Assembly (NCBI GenBank): GCA_012932865.1
Contig: SAXG01000007.1
Span: 248,001 to 312,000, forward strand
DNA from: Amylostereum areolatum
Lineage: Eukaryota; Basidiomycota; Agaricomycetes; Russulales; Stereaceae
Length of the DNA: 64,000 nucleotides
Direction of reading: 5' to 3'
The stretch's first letter is position 1. Every line of letters starts with the position of its first letter. A program made the translations under genes and the position numbers. The notes under the pieces were generated by a model. That model saw nothing but the letters and a program-made list of their open reading frames with translations. It was not told where the DNA came from and did not search any database. Below are positions 46,979 through 56,586 of the stretch, piece by piece.

Positions 46979-49900
46979 TCATGATCGCATGGTTGGCTTC
47001 GATCGTAATCGGCGTATGAGGAGCCATTTGAGCAGTCTCAAGGCAGTGGGGTGGCGGCGGTAGAAGTCGTCTAGGGGTTTCTTGGCTTTCCCCAGATTTG
47101 TCTTTGGTTCCCAGGTATCTTCACTTTGATCGTACCCTTTCCAATGGACCAGGAATTCGAGGCGTTTCGACTTTCTACGGACGTCGACGATGGATTCTAC
47201 TTCGTAGAATTCTTCTCCTTTGATAAGGTCAGGGGGCGGAGGTGGTGCTTTTTTCTGTTGGTCGAAGGCAGGACCGTTGTGCGGTGATAAGAGGGATTCG
47301 TTGAACACTGGGTGTTTACGTCCCCACGTCTTCGGGAGTTGAAGATGGTACGCCGATGCCCCAACCTTTTTTAGAACTTTGAACGGCCCGAATCGTTTGG
47401 CGTCTAGCTTCTGCATTGGTCGTACGGTATGGATCACCGTCTGTCCGTCGCGAGTTTTGGCTTCCAACCATACGAAGTCCCCGACATGGTAGTCCACGGG
47501 GTCGGCTTTGTTACGATCATAGAACCGCTTCTGATCATTTTGAGCGGCCTTGAGGGCGGAGCGTGCTTCGGTGTAGATGTCTCGCATTCGTTGGGCGAGT
47601 TCGTTGGCCGTGGGGTTGGTTGTTTCGCGGCGGGGATTTGTTCCGAGGTAGAGTTCGCGACCGTAATTGGCGAAGTTAGGGGACATGCCGATGGATGAAT
47701 GGGTCATATTGTTGAACGCGGTCATGGCCAGGGGTAGGAAATGGGCCCAGTCGTCCTGACGATGGTTTACATAGATGCGGAGGTAGTTTTCCATCGTCAT
47801 ATTGGAGCGTTCGGTTTGTCCATCGGTTTGGGGGTGGTACGCCGTGGAGGGGTTGGCTTCAATTCCCAGTTGTTCGCACAAGGCTTTCGTGAATTTGGAG
47901 ACAAATACGCTGCCTCGGTCGCTGACGATCTTTCGCGGGACACCATGATGGGGCACGACATTGCGTAAGAATTCTTTGGCTAACTCGTCTTCGGTGAGGT
48001 CTTTGGTTGTGGCCCAGAATACGACTTGCTTGGTGCCCATGCAGTTGACATTACAGATGGCGTCGTATCCTTCTGAGACGGGTAACGGCATGACAAAGTC
48101 GATTGAGACGTGCTCCCATGGTCCCTTGGGAGGCTCGTGTGGATGCAGCGGGGCGGCTATTTGGTCGTGGCGTATTTTGTTCCGTTGGCACGTTTCGCAG
48201 CCTTCGACGTACTTTCGTACGTCGTCTCGTATTGCCGGCCACCAATAGTTGCGCGTGATGAGTTCGTGTGTCTTGTAGCGTCCTGGGTGTCCATTGAGTG
48301 GTCCGTCATGGTGAGCCTGGATGATGTCTGCGCGTAGCTTTTTGTCGCGGGGTACGTAGATTCGTTGTTGGAACGTAAAAAGATTGTTTTCTTGTTCCTT
48401 CCATCCCTTGACTTTCATGGCTAGCGCTCTTTTTACTGAGTCATCCTGCTTGGTTGTCCCTTTTATGCGCGTGATGAAGGCGTTTTCCGGTCCATCCACC
48501 ATTATTCCTGATCCTTCGGGTGTCCTGAGTGCACGAAACAGCTCGGTTTTAAGGAGGACGACGTCCTTGTTGTCATTTTCCCCCTTTTTAAGCCCCGCCT
48601 GTCGTGAAATGGCGTCGGGCTTGCCCATTTGGTTGCCGGCTTTATGCGTCAGGGTGAAGTCGTACTCCTGTAACTCCATTAACCATCTTGCTTGTCGTCG
48701 GTTGAGTTTCTGCGCCTTCCGGAAGTAGGTCAGGTTACGGTGATCGGTCCATATGTCGAACGGTTGTCGGGCACCCATAAGGTATTGTCGCCATTCGTCT
48801 AGGGCCGACATGATCGCTAGCAGTTCCTTATCGTAGATTTCGTAGTTGCGTTCGGCTGGGCTCAGTGCTTTGGAAAAGTAGGCAATGGGGTGCCAGTGGC
48901 CGTTGGCTTGCTTCTGCGATAGTACTGCTCCGGTGGCGTAGTCGGATGAATCGGCTTCGACACGGAACTTTTCGTTATCCGTGGGAATGGCTAGGACCGG
49001 TTGTGATGTGATTCGCCGTTTGAGCTCTTCGAAGGCCACTTGTTGAGCGTCTGTCCATTCCCAGTCCGTATGACCCGTGAGTTTGGTTAGGTCATGCGCG
49101 ATTCGACTGAAATCCGATACAAAGCGTCTGTAGAAGTTGCAGAATCCGAGGAATGATTGTAATTGTTTTTTTGTCGTGGGGGCGGTCCAGTTGGTAATAG
49201 CTGCGACTTTGGCGGGGTCCATTCGGACCTTGCCGTGTCCTACGATCATTCCTAGGTATTCGATTTCTTCCTGCTCGAAGTCGCATTTTTCCGGTTTTAG
49301 GTACAGGTTGTTGTTGCGTAGGATTTGGAGTACCTGTTTGACGGCCTGCCGGTGTTGTTCAAGCGTTTCCGTAAAGATCAGGATGTCATCGAGGTAGACA
49401 ACTACAATGCCTTCATGGATCAGGTCTCGGAAGAGGTCGTTCATCATGGCTTGGAAGGTGGCGGGCGAGTTCGTGAGGCCGAAAAACATGACCGTTGGTT
49501 CAAAGAGTCCCTTGTTGGTGCGGAATGCGGCTTTCCATTCGTCTCCTTCCTTGATACGGACGTTGTTGTATCCCCATCGTACGTCGAGTTTGGTGAATAC
49601 CTTGGCTCCTTTTAACTTGTCGAGGAGTTCCTGTACGAGTGGGAGTGGATAACGATTTTTTATGGTCATGTCGTTAAGCCGTCTGTAGTCTTGCACCGGT
49701 CGGAGGGATCCGTCTTTCTTTTTAATGAAGAAAAACGGTGAGGCCATCGGGGATTTTGAGTTGCGGATGCGTCCGGAGCGTAGGTTTTCTTCGAGAAAGT
49801 CGTCTAGTTTCCCTTGCTCGTCCAGCGTTAATGGGTAGACTTTGCAATCTACGGGTGTGAAATCGGGCTTGAGTTCGATGGCGTGGTCCCAAGGTCGTCT

Positions 49901-51478
49901 TTTTGGGAGTTTATCAAAGTCGTCTTTGTCGAAGATGTCCTTAAATTCGTGATAATCCGAGGGGACGCGTTCCGCGAAGGTTTGAGCCTTTTTCTTCGCG
50001 TTTTCCGCAATGGCGATGTCCGAAGCAAGTGTCCTGACGTATAGCGAGGTCGATGATTGGTAACCTTCCCAGTCAAAGGCGTATAATTGTTCGCCTTCTT
50101 CTAGAGGGTAGACTTCATCAGGTGTTTCCTCATCTTTCTCGTCGATGTTGAATTTCGTGGGTTGGCATTCCTGGGGGCACCTGTCGAACGTGATAGTCCC
50201 TTCTGTCCAATTGATCGACGGGTTGTGCTGTCGAAGCCATTCGTGACCGATGTAGACGTTCATTCCGAGGTGTGAAACCGCCAAGTCAAGGTCTTCTTCG
50301 TGCCCGTGAATGGTTACATGCACCGTAACGTACTCGGTTATTGGTCCTCCCGAGTTGTGGGTTCCGTCTGCGTTTTTAACCGGAATCGGTCGTGCGGTTT
50401 TCTTAGTAGGGATGTCGTGTTTTTTGACGAAGGCTTCGTCAATGCACGACCCCGTACATCCGCTATCGATTAGGGCCTGGGCGTTTACTGTCTTTGGACC
50501 GAACTGGAGCCGGATGGGGACGTTGATCTGCTCTCGTCGTCCGTTTGATCGTATGAACCTCATGGGTGAGTGAAGCTCGTGCAAGGCTTGGATCGCTTGT
50601 TCGTCTTCCATTCGGCCGATCTCTTGAACGGCTTCGTGGGTGGCTTCTTCTCGTCGCTTATGATGAGTCCATATCCGTAGTTCTGCGATCGCGCTTTCAG
50701 GTTTGTCTTCCCTTAAGCGTTTCAAGGTCCATCGCGCAGTTCTTGGTAACGCATATTTTCGTGACGTATCTACACCTGTGGGGGGCGCCCCTGCCATCGC
50801 GCCTCCCCTGTCCCGAGCTAAACTCGGGTCCACCGGGATTTCCCTGTCAATGCAACCCCCGCCTCCGTTTTCCGGCTTCGTGTCCCCGACCTTGCAAGAA
50901 GGATCTGGCGTGTATCCGCCCTGGGGAGGTCGAACTATGCCCTTTTCCTCTCGGGGAGGTGGTTGGGTGACATCCGTATCCTCCTCATGGATGGTGCCCA
51001 CATGAGCGCGCGATGTCTTAGGGAGTTTCACCAGTGGCACTCGGAGGAAGGGGTTGAACGCGGGCCATGTGAAGGTCCGCGGCTTGATTGGATCCAGGAT
51101 TTTCGGGGCGGCCCAGTCGACGGTGTTGAAGGCCGTCCATCCGACCGGGAATTTCTTCCTTTCTTCGTCCTTCTTGAGGGCAGGCTTCTCACCTGGGCTA
51201 CAGTTTATCGTCGTGTTGGACGTGCGGAGCGACATATACGGGGGAGGAGGGGATTTAATTGTGTCCAGCGACGCGCCCCAGCCATCGCGCGTCGTAGTCT
51301 CGGTCTTCACCGAGTCCTTTTCCAGTGAGGGATATACATGTGATCGTAAACGAGAATGGGGCCAGCGATTGAAGAAATCCGGGTCAGGGAAGCGAGAGGG
51401 TACAGAGAGTCCTGATGATAGAATGCGAGAAAGAGGCCATCGAGAAACTGGTTTCGAGGCGTTGGATGCCGTGTTCAT
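46979..51478 (-). CDS. pol: Retrotransposon Pol: protease, RT, RNase H, integrase, chromodomain
   Basis: 1499 residues, open. In order: an N-terminal region of about 330 residues; aspartic protease (ALIDSGCTGSCID, about residue 340); reverse transcriptase (about 545-720) with FFFIKKKDGSLRPVQDYRRL and the catalytic VVVYLDDILIF; RNase H (FRVEADSSDYATGAVLSQ, about 835). Then comes integrase, with the HHCC finger (HHDGPLNGHPG, CETCQRNK) and D,D,E core (VSIDFVMPLP, IVSDRGSVF, TERSNMTMENYLR). The C-terminal chromodomain (EVESIVDVRRKSKRLEFLVH, WKGYDQSEDTWEP) directs insertion to marked chromatin in related elements. It lies in the -1 frame relative to gag. The frame stays open upstream of the ATG at 51478 across the gag stop, so a Gag-Pol fusion by frameshift is possible. 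Confidence 0.95.
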   Translation of the reverse strand: MNTASNASKPVSRWPLSRILSSGLSVPSRFPDPDFFNRWPHSRLRSHVYPSLEKDSVKTETTTRDGWGASLDTIKSPPPPYMSLRTSNTTINCSPGEKPALKKDEERKKFPVGWTAFNTVDWAAPKILDPIKPRTFTWPAFNPFLRVPLVKLPKTSRAHVGTIHEEDTDVTQPPPREEKGIVRPPQGGYTPDPSCKVGDTKPENGGGGCIDREIPVDPSLARDRGGAMAGAPPTGVDTSRKYALPRTARWTLKRLREDKPESAIAELRIWTHHKRREEATHEAVQEIGRMEDEQAIQALHELHSPMRFIRSNGRREQINVPIRLQFGPKTVNAQALIDSGCTGSCIDEAFVKKHDIPTKKTARPIPVKNADGTHNSGGPITEYVTVHVTIHGHEEDLDLAVSHLGMNVYIGHEWLRQHNPSINWTEGTITFDRCPQECQPTKFNIDEKDEETPDEVYPLEEGEQLYAFDWEGYQSSTSLYVRTLASDIAIAENAKKKAQTFAERVPSDYHEFKDIFDKDDFDKLPKRRPWDHAIELKPDFTPVDCKVYPLTLDEQGKLDDFLEENLRSGRIRNSKSPMASPFFFIKKKDGSLRPVQDYRRLNDMTIKNRYPLPLVQELLDKLKGAKVFTKLDVRWGYNNVRIKEGDEWKAAFRTNKGLFEPTVMFFGLTNSPATFQAMMNDLFRDLIHEGIVVVYLDDILIFTETLEQHRQAVKQVLQILRNNNLYLKPEKCDFEQEEIEYLGMIVGHGKVRMDPAKVAAITNWTAPTTKKQLQSFLGFCNFYRRFVSDFSRIAHDLTKLTGHTDWEWTDAQQVAFEELKRRITSQPVLAIPTDNEKFRVEADSSDYATGAVLSQKQANGHWHPIAYFSKALSPAERNYEIYDKELLAIMSALDEWRQYLMGARQPFDIWTDHRNLTYFRKAQKLNRRQARWLMELQEYDFTLTHKAGNQMGKPDAISRQAGLKKGENDNKDVVLLKTELFRALRTPEGSGIMVDGPENAFITRIKGTTKQDDSVKRALAMKVKGWKEQENNLFTFQQRIYVPRDKKLRADIIQAHHDGPLNGHPGRYKTHELITRNYWWPAIRDDVRKYVEGCETCQRNKIRHDQIAAPLHPHEPPKGPWEHVSIDFVMPLPVSEGYDAICNVNCMGTKQVVFWATTKDLTEDELAKEFLRNVVPHHGVPRKIVSDRGSVFVSKFTKALCEQLGIEANPSTAYHPQTDGQTERSNMTMENYLRIYVNHRQDDWAHFLPLAMTAFNNMTHSSIGMSPNFANYGRELYLGTNPRRETTNPTANELAQRMRDIYTEARSALKAAQNDQKRFYDRNKADPVDYHVGDFVWLEAKTRDGQTVIHTVRPMQKLDAKRFGPFKVLKKVGASAYHLQLPKTWGRKHPVFNESLLSPHNGPAFDQQKKAPPPPPDLIKGEEFYEVESIVDVRRKSKRLEFLVHWKGYDQSEDTWEPKTNLGKAKKPLDDFYRRHPTALRLLKWLLIRRLRSKPTMRS

Positions 51479-51489
51479 CCTTCGCCCCT

Positions 51490-53208
51490 CTAAAAATCCG
51501 ACTCCGCGTCGGCATCCGATCCACCGCTCTTGGTGCTCCTGTCGTCGACTACCTTGTTTTTGTCCTTCTTCTTCTTCTTTGCTTCCGTCTTGGGCGTTGG
51601 CGTGGTTTTGCCGTCGGTTTCCACCAGAGCGCGGAGGATCATCTTTCGCTGCTCGTCGTCTAGAGTGTCAATCCATTCTTTGGGCGAGGCGAACTCTTCC
51701 GTGGTCTGGGACCGTGCTTGCTGGTTGGGGTTGCGTTTGAAGGGAGGCGGTCGCGGGGTGTTCGGGGAGCGGGGTCCTTTGTAATTGGGAGACGTGCTGT
51801 AGCGATCGCGTCCCCACTTTTTTCGGATATATTCGACCGACGCTTTGCAGTCCTTGGAGATGTGGTTGGTCATTCCACATTTGAAGCAGCGTCCCTTGGT
51901 ATCGACGGCGCCTATGTCCATGGCTTGTCCACCGCCTCCATGAATGGTACCCGTGGCATCTTTGACGTCTTTGGGTTTGGAGGTGGTATGGGTGGAGGAG
52001 GAGGGGTGTCCGCGGTGCATTTCGGAGATTTCGCGCCAGGCATTGTCCATCTCGGTGACGCGTTTCTTCCAGTCGGTGTATGTGGTGGGGACCGGCGGGC
52101 TGCGGAAGATGTTCTTCAGTATCTCTATCTTGATGTTGGCTTTGAGAATACGAAGGAACCAGGCGTCGTCGTTGGTGGGGATAACGTTAGCGCGTCGCGC
52201 AATTTGTTCGAACTTAACGAAGAATTCATCGGCTGATTTGTTCCCCATTTTGAACTGATCCAGTTCATTGAGCGCGTCTTGCTGATCCGAGGTGCTAACG
52301 AAGGAGGCGTCGAGGGCGGTGATGAAGTTGGCCATAGTGACCGTGGTTCTGGCGGTGAGGACATTGGCGTCTTTGAAGTTGCGCGCCCATTCCTTGGCGG
52401 CGCCTTCCCTCATGTAACTGAGAATGAAGCGGACTTGGTCGATTTCACTGACGAAGTCTTGGGGGGCCGCTTCGATGTAACTGGTGACTTCATGTTTGAA
52501 GTCCGCGTATTCCGAACGTTTTCCGCTGTACTCCCGTGGTTTGGCGGCGTGGATTTTTCGTTTAGCGGTAGCGGCTGTCGGCGCTCCTGGGGCGGCGGGA
52601 GTGAATGCGGCGATGATTAGGTTACTGAAGGCGTGCCAGTTTCCGGCGTCGACATAGGCCCATTGGGTTCCATTTAATGGGTCGTCGGTGAATTCGAATT
52701 TGGCGACTTCGTACGCTATTCCATTAAGGAAAGCGTAGCGGGTATTTCCGATGACAGGGGCGAATGCGGCGATGTTGGCGGGGCAGTTGGTTTGATCGGC
52801 CGCGCGGCGGTTGAGGACAGTGGCGGCCATGGCTTGTCTTCTTTTCCAGGCGGATGAGGGGGGGGAGCGGGGTCGTAGAGGTCCGGTGTGGGTTTGGACT
52901 TGGAAGGTTCGAGGGGGTGGGTTATATGGTGGGGGTGGGGGTGGTGCGGGGGGAGGTTGGTTCCTTAGACGTTCTTGTCGTCGGTCGTAGTCTAGGGCGA
53001 TGAGGGCGAGGTGGTCTTCGGTGAGGGCTTGATTCCCTTCTTCGTCGGCACACCACTCTCCGTCAACAAAGTAGACTTGTTCTTCTTCTTCGTCTCCTTC
53101 TAAGTGGATGAAGTAAAGAAATCTTCGTTCCCTTCGGAGGTACTCTTCGCTGATTCCTCGGGGGAGGGGATGGGGACTACGGGGGCGTAATCCGTAAGTG
53201 GACGACAC
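51490..53208 (-). CDS. gag: Retrotransposon Gag with CCHC zinc knuckle
   Basis: This frame of 572 codons has a capsid-like central part (EYADFKHEVTSYIEAAPQDF, AANIAAF and WARNFKDANVL regions) and a nucleocapsid knuckle CFKCGMTNHISKDC (C-x2-C-x4-H-x4-C). It ends Lys/Asp-rich at the TAG at 51490-51492. The first codon of the open frame is GTG (53208), directly after the TAA of ORF1 in the same frame. The first ATG of the frame is at 52830, in front of AATVLNRRAAD. The real start is therefore either GTG, the internal ATG, or ORF1 by read-through. Confidence 0.9.
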   Translation of the reverse strand: MSSTYGLRPRSPHPLPRGISEEYLRRERRFLYFIHLEGDEEEEQVYFVDGEWCADEEGNQALTEDHLALIALDYDRRQERLRNQPPPAPPPPPPYNPPPRTFQVQTHTGPLRPRSPPSSAWKRRQAMAATVLNRRAADQTNCPANIAAFAPVIGNTRYAFLNGIAYEVAKFEFTDDPLNGTQWAYVDAGNWHAFSNLIIAAFTPAAPGAPTAATAKRKIHAAKPREYSGKRSEYADFKHEVTSYIEAAPQDFVSEIDQVRFILSYMREGAAKEWARNFKDANVLTARTTVTMANFITALDASFVSTSDQQDALNELDQFKMGNKSADEFFVKFEQIARRANVIPTNDDAWFLRILKANIKIEILKNIFRSPPVPTTYTDWKKRVTEMDNAWREISEMHRGHPSSSTHTTSKPKDVKDATGTIHGGGGQAMDIGAVDTKGRCFKCGMTNHISKDCKASVEYIRKKWGRDRYSTSPNYKGPRSPNTPRPPPFKRNPNQQARSQTTEEFASPKEWIDTLDDEQRKMILRALVETDGKTTPTPKTEAKKKKKDKNKVVDDRSTKSGGSDADAESDF

Positions 53209-53211
53209 GGT

Positions 53212-53964
53212 TTAGAGTGGGCGAGGGATTTGGGGCGGAGTTGCGATGTAGGGGACGGGGATCTGATCCCAGTCGTTGTTATTGAGGTTTTCTGGTTCTC
53301 CCCACTCGAGGTTGTTGGGGTCGTATTCAAGGGAGTCGTCGTCGACAAGGGTAGTAGTGTCGGAGAGGTATAGGTCGAGGATGTCGTCGACTTCGTCTAG
53401 TTCGCTTCCAATTCCTCCTCCGTCTCCGATGGTCCAAGGCCCAAGTGGATAAATCCGCGGGGATCCGTCCAGGGATCGCAAGCTACTGGGTGCGGACCTG
53501 CTGGAATCTGAATCCTCGTAGGTTGAGGGGAGGGGACTGCTGGGGGCTGTCCAGAAGCCTTCTTCTTGCGGTGGCGGGCTTGGCGTTGGCGTTGGCCTCC
53601 CACCTTCTGGGCTGGTCGTGGTGTAGAGGGGGATGGGGGTGTGGGGCCCGTACCACTGATTTGGTAGTTGTTCGTTCCGGTAGATTGCAGAGAAATAGGG
53701 CCGGAACTCAAGCCGGGGATGGCCCTGTTCAATTGATACGATGATCCGAGTCCAGTCAACTCGAACCCGAAATCCCCAATCAGGGTTGCTCGCAGAGGCG
53801 TAGACCCAGTTGTGGGCGTCGAAGAGGTTGTCGCCAAAGTAGGCGGCGATGGCGGTGTCACGTTCGATTTCGGTAACGGCTGTGAATTCTTCGCGTTCAT
53901 ACACGAAGTCGAAGTCGGGGAAATGGAAGTTTTCTTCTTCCAAGGCTTGGTGTTCCTCTCCCAT
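53212..53964 (-). CDS. Retrotransposon ORF1, acidic protein of unknown function
   Basis: 250 residues from the ATG at 53964 (MGEEHQALEEENFHFPDFDF). Not recognised. It is acidic and rich in Asp, Glu, Pro, Trp and Tyr (FRVRVDWTRIIVSIEQGHPR; DEVDDILDLYLSDTTTLVDD). It ends in TAA at 53212-53214. ACC-GTG follows in the same frame, so ORF1 and gag are one frame split by a single stop. It may be an N-terminal extension of Gag or a separate accessory protein. It is not a usual part of the Ty3/gypsy layout. Confidence 0.7.
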   Translation of the reverse strand: MGEEHQALEEENFHFPDFDFVYEREEFTAVTEIERDTAIAAYFGDNLFDAHNWVYASASNPDWGFRVRVDWTRIIVSIEQGHPRLEFRPYFSAIYRNEQLPNQWYGPHTPIPLYTTTSPEGGRPTPTPSPPPQEEGFWTAPSSPLPSTYEDSDSSRSAPSSLRSLDGSPRIYPLGPWTIGDGGGIGSELDEVDDILDLYLSDTTTLVDDDSLEYDPNNLEWGEPENLNNNDWDQIPVPYIATPPQIPRPL

Positions 53965-54426
53965 GTACTAGCCCCCGAGTCGAGGACGGTTACTAGTACG
54001 GCAAGGGGATCGGGTGTCGAGGGATATGTCACTGGTCTTTCCAATCGCAAGACGGTCTGCCTCAGCCTTCTCGGCCTGTTGGCTGTCTCTTCGTTCAAGG
54101 GTCACGAGCCCAAGAACTTCTCGGGTCACTTTCCCTTTGTCGCTTTTACTAGCCTCCTACACCGTTAGGTGCACCTTCAACTGTCACGTCTGGGTTCTCG
54201 TGGTGTTCGAGGGGCCCCGAGTACGTGTAACGTAACGCGGTTACGTCAAGCCGGCGCCGCTGATGCGTGCACACGACCACAGAATCGGGGTGACTAGTCG
54301 CGTACGCTGGGGGCAATGATCCGAGGCGGCACGAAGGAAAAGTGGAGTTAGTAGCGCAATAAGGCGTCTACTACGGACAGGTATGCTACGCTACGATGGT
54401 CGTCGGGTAGTGCGATGGTAAAGTAG

Positions 54427-54436
54427 ATCTCGACCT
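54427..54436 (-). promoter_or_regulatory. Primer binding site, apparently self-priming (Tf1/sushi type)
   Basis: Two bases inside the 5' LTR the coding strand reads AGGTCGAGAT. It is the exact complement of ATCTCGACCT within the LTR (54,530-54,539), which lies about 30 nt after the LTR TATA box, where the RNA should begin. No tRNA-type TGG site is present next to the LTR. Confidence 0.7.
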
Positions 54437-54438
54437 TA

Positions 54439-54931
54439 TGTCAGCAACGGCCTTAGTGACGAGCACTAGGCGACGACGTGTGACACAAGTGAAGAGGGAC
54501 GATGGGGGATAAGGTCGGTAGTATTGACTAGGTCGAGATGAGGAATATGTACAGGAGGAATGGAGCCCTTATATACTACGAGGCAGAGTCACTTAGTAAG
54601 CTACGACACACGGCGGTCAGTAAGCAAAGCTAAGTATAGATACATGCGCAGCAGGATCAGTAAGCGAGACAATAAGGATGAGCCGGGTCCGGAGCGGCAT
54701 GATGTCATGCGCAGCGTTATGATGTCATGTGGAGTCAAAGGAAGCGATGATAAGACGAGCCTGGAGTCATGACGTCCGGAAGGAACAAGGATAAGCCGAG
54801 TCTCCACCGGAGTGACGGAGTATTACTAAGTGATGAGTAGTCAGATAGAAATGAAAATAAAAATGAATTGGGATATTATCCCCGAGGTCTCCGAGGTGTC
54901 CGAGATGTCCGGAATGGTAACGTTCATGACA
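54439..54931 (-). repeat. 5' LTR (493 bp)
   Basis: Near-identical partner of the LTR at 46,392-46,886, containing the promoter of the element. TSD ATCCG follows at 54,932-54,936. Confidence 0.95.
54568..54575 (-). promoter_or_regulatory. LTR TATA box
   Basis: TATATAAG on the coding strand, about 30 nt upstream of the self-priming sequence at 54,530-54,539. Confidence 0.7.
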
Positions 54932-56586
54932 ATCCGCCGCTGATCACGTCCCCCTTCTTGCCCCTCTACCGTGCTCCCCGCCATTCTCTGCACGTCCGTC
55001 GTCAGCGCAAGTTCCTTCAAGCACAGCAGAACACGACGTACCGCGGAACGATGAATGAAAGCGCACGGCGTAGACGTGGCCAACGCCCTGGCGACGCCAG
55101 TCCACCCCGCTTGCACTAAGAAGGGGAAAGTCGAACGCAGGGAGACGGGCGATGGAAAAGCACGAAGGTGAATCGCGCACATTTCCACGGCAATCACGAA
55201 TACTCACCTCCTCCGCGTCTCCGTTCCCCGCCGAACATTATTAGTGACCCTCCCCCGACGCACCCACAGCGCACGCGCCACGCAAACAACGGCGTACACG
55301 CGTGCATCGCACGTGGCGACGTCGTTGTTCGCGTCCAATTGTGTTTGCAAGGAATCGCGTTCGCGTTCGGAGGCCTGAAGCACAGCAAACAAGGTCAGCT
55401 TCCGTGCCGTTCTCTCGCGCACGCCTCTGATCAGGACGGCATTCACGGGGTCCGCGCGGCTGCGCCACGCTCCCATCGACGCAACGTCGACAGGTACGCC
55501 TCCCCCCATCTTTCGTGGGCGGGGTCATCCGCTCGCTGTGGGGGCCGAAACCTCGAAATTTCGAGGGTTTGTAGCCTCCATTTGGCGTCCGCAGCTCCGC
55601 ACGCAGGTTGAGCGCGCGGGGTGTGCTTGGAGGCCGGACCTGTGGACGGAATGGTCAGCAAGTCCTTCCTCGCCCACTTCGAGAATCGAACTAACCTCGC
55701 CAAATGCCACAGGTATCCGCGCTCCGTGCACGCGTGCGCCCTGAGTGTCAACGTGGTGTGGACGTCCGCGCGGATCCCGCCCCTGCGAGTGCGCTCGCCG
55801 CGGGGCCAAAACAGGCCAAAACCTGGAACGTTCGAGGTTTCAGGGGATGTGAAATTCCATCCGCGGGCCGACCACAGGAGGGCAGACGGCGTGGCAAGCC
55901 ACGCCCTGGGAATCGTCTGGTGGAAGTCTGGTAAGCACGAACCCGCCCGATGTATAGGAGTAAAACTTACCATCGGGTGGAGCTGTGTAATGAGAGCGTG
56001 GCCTGAGTGCTGATGAGAGATGGGACACCGAGTTGCGTGGGCAGAAAAGTAGATGGGAAAGAGAAGGACGCACACCCAGTAATCCCGTTGCACGCTGCAA
56101 GTACCCGTCAGCATCGAAACACGAACGCGAGTGTGTACCACTCACCAAACCTCCCGAAGAGCGAAATGTGTGTCCCACCTCCTGCGATACGTGACCGACA
56201 CCGTGCGTACGTGCGTCGCACGCCGCGACTGCATCGGTCGCGTTCGAAGCGAGCAAGAGGAGGTGGATGCACATCTGTGGATTGGTATTCCTCGTTAGAC
56301 ATTGGCCCGTCCCTCTGGGCACGCGTGCGTCCGTGCAGCTGCGCCGCACTCCCGCTCATGATGTTTTGCTCAGAGCTCAGTACATGCTCAAATGCTCAAG
56401 ATCAAAGCAAATTGATTATACAAATATAGTGCACTATGTAACATTATATGGTAGATCTAGTGAACGTGAGAGGTCGTGAAGAATGGGGGAATGGGGGGCA
56501 TGGTGAGGGCGTATAGTTAGCTATGTACTGACAAAGCGCAGTGTTGACTGACAACAGGGTGATTAGAAGATGTATAGTAGTGGTTA
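54932..56586. other. 1.65-kb region without a recognisable gene
   Basis: GC-rich DNA with overlapping open frames on both strands. Two stretches (near 55,320 and 56,215) share a motif around TGCGACGCAC/TGCGATGCAC, suggesting an old duplication. No family match was found. Confidence 0.4.

Larger units (their letters stand above)
46392..54931 (-). mobile_element. Complete Ty3/gypsy chromovirus LTR retrotransposon (8.54 kb)
   Basis: Both LTRs are present and nearly identical. The element is flanked by the 5-bp duplication ATCCG (46,387-46,391 and 54,932-54,936). Coding is on the minus strand in the order 5' LTR, ORF1, gag, pol, 3' LTR. Pol has protease, reverse transcriptase, RNase H, integrase and a chromodomain, in the order that defines chromoviruses. 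All large frames are open, so the copy is young and may be autonomous. Confidence 0.95.

Noticed and set aside
53397..54098. Frame with a DSGAST motif like a retroviral protease near ORF1
   Set aside because: The real protease motif (DSGCTG) lies in pol. This frame overlaps ORF1 and has no other protease features.
46515..54772. Two near-identical 70-residue frames at 46,515-46,727 and 54,560-54,772
   Set aside because: Both lie inside the LTRs and differ only by an LTR substitution; no sign of coding.
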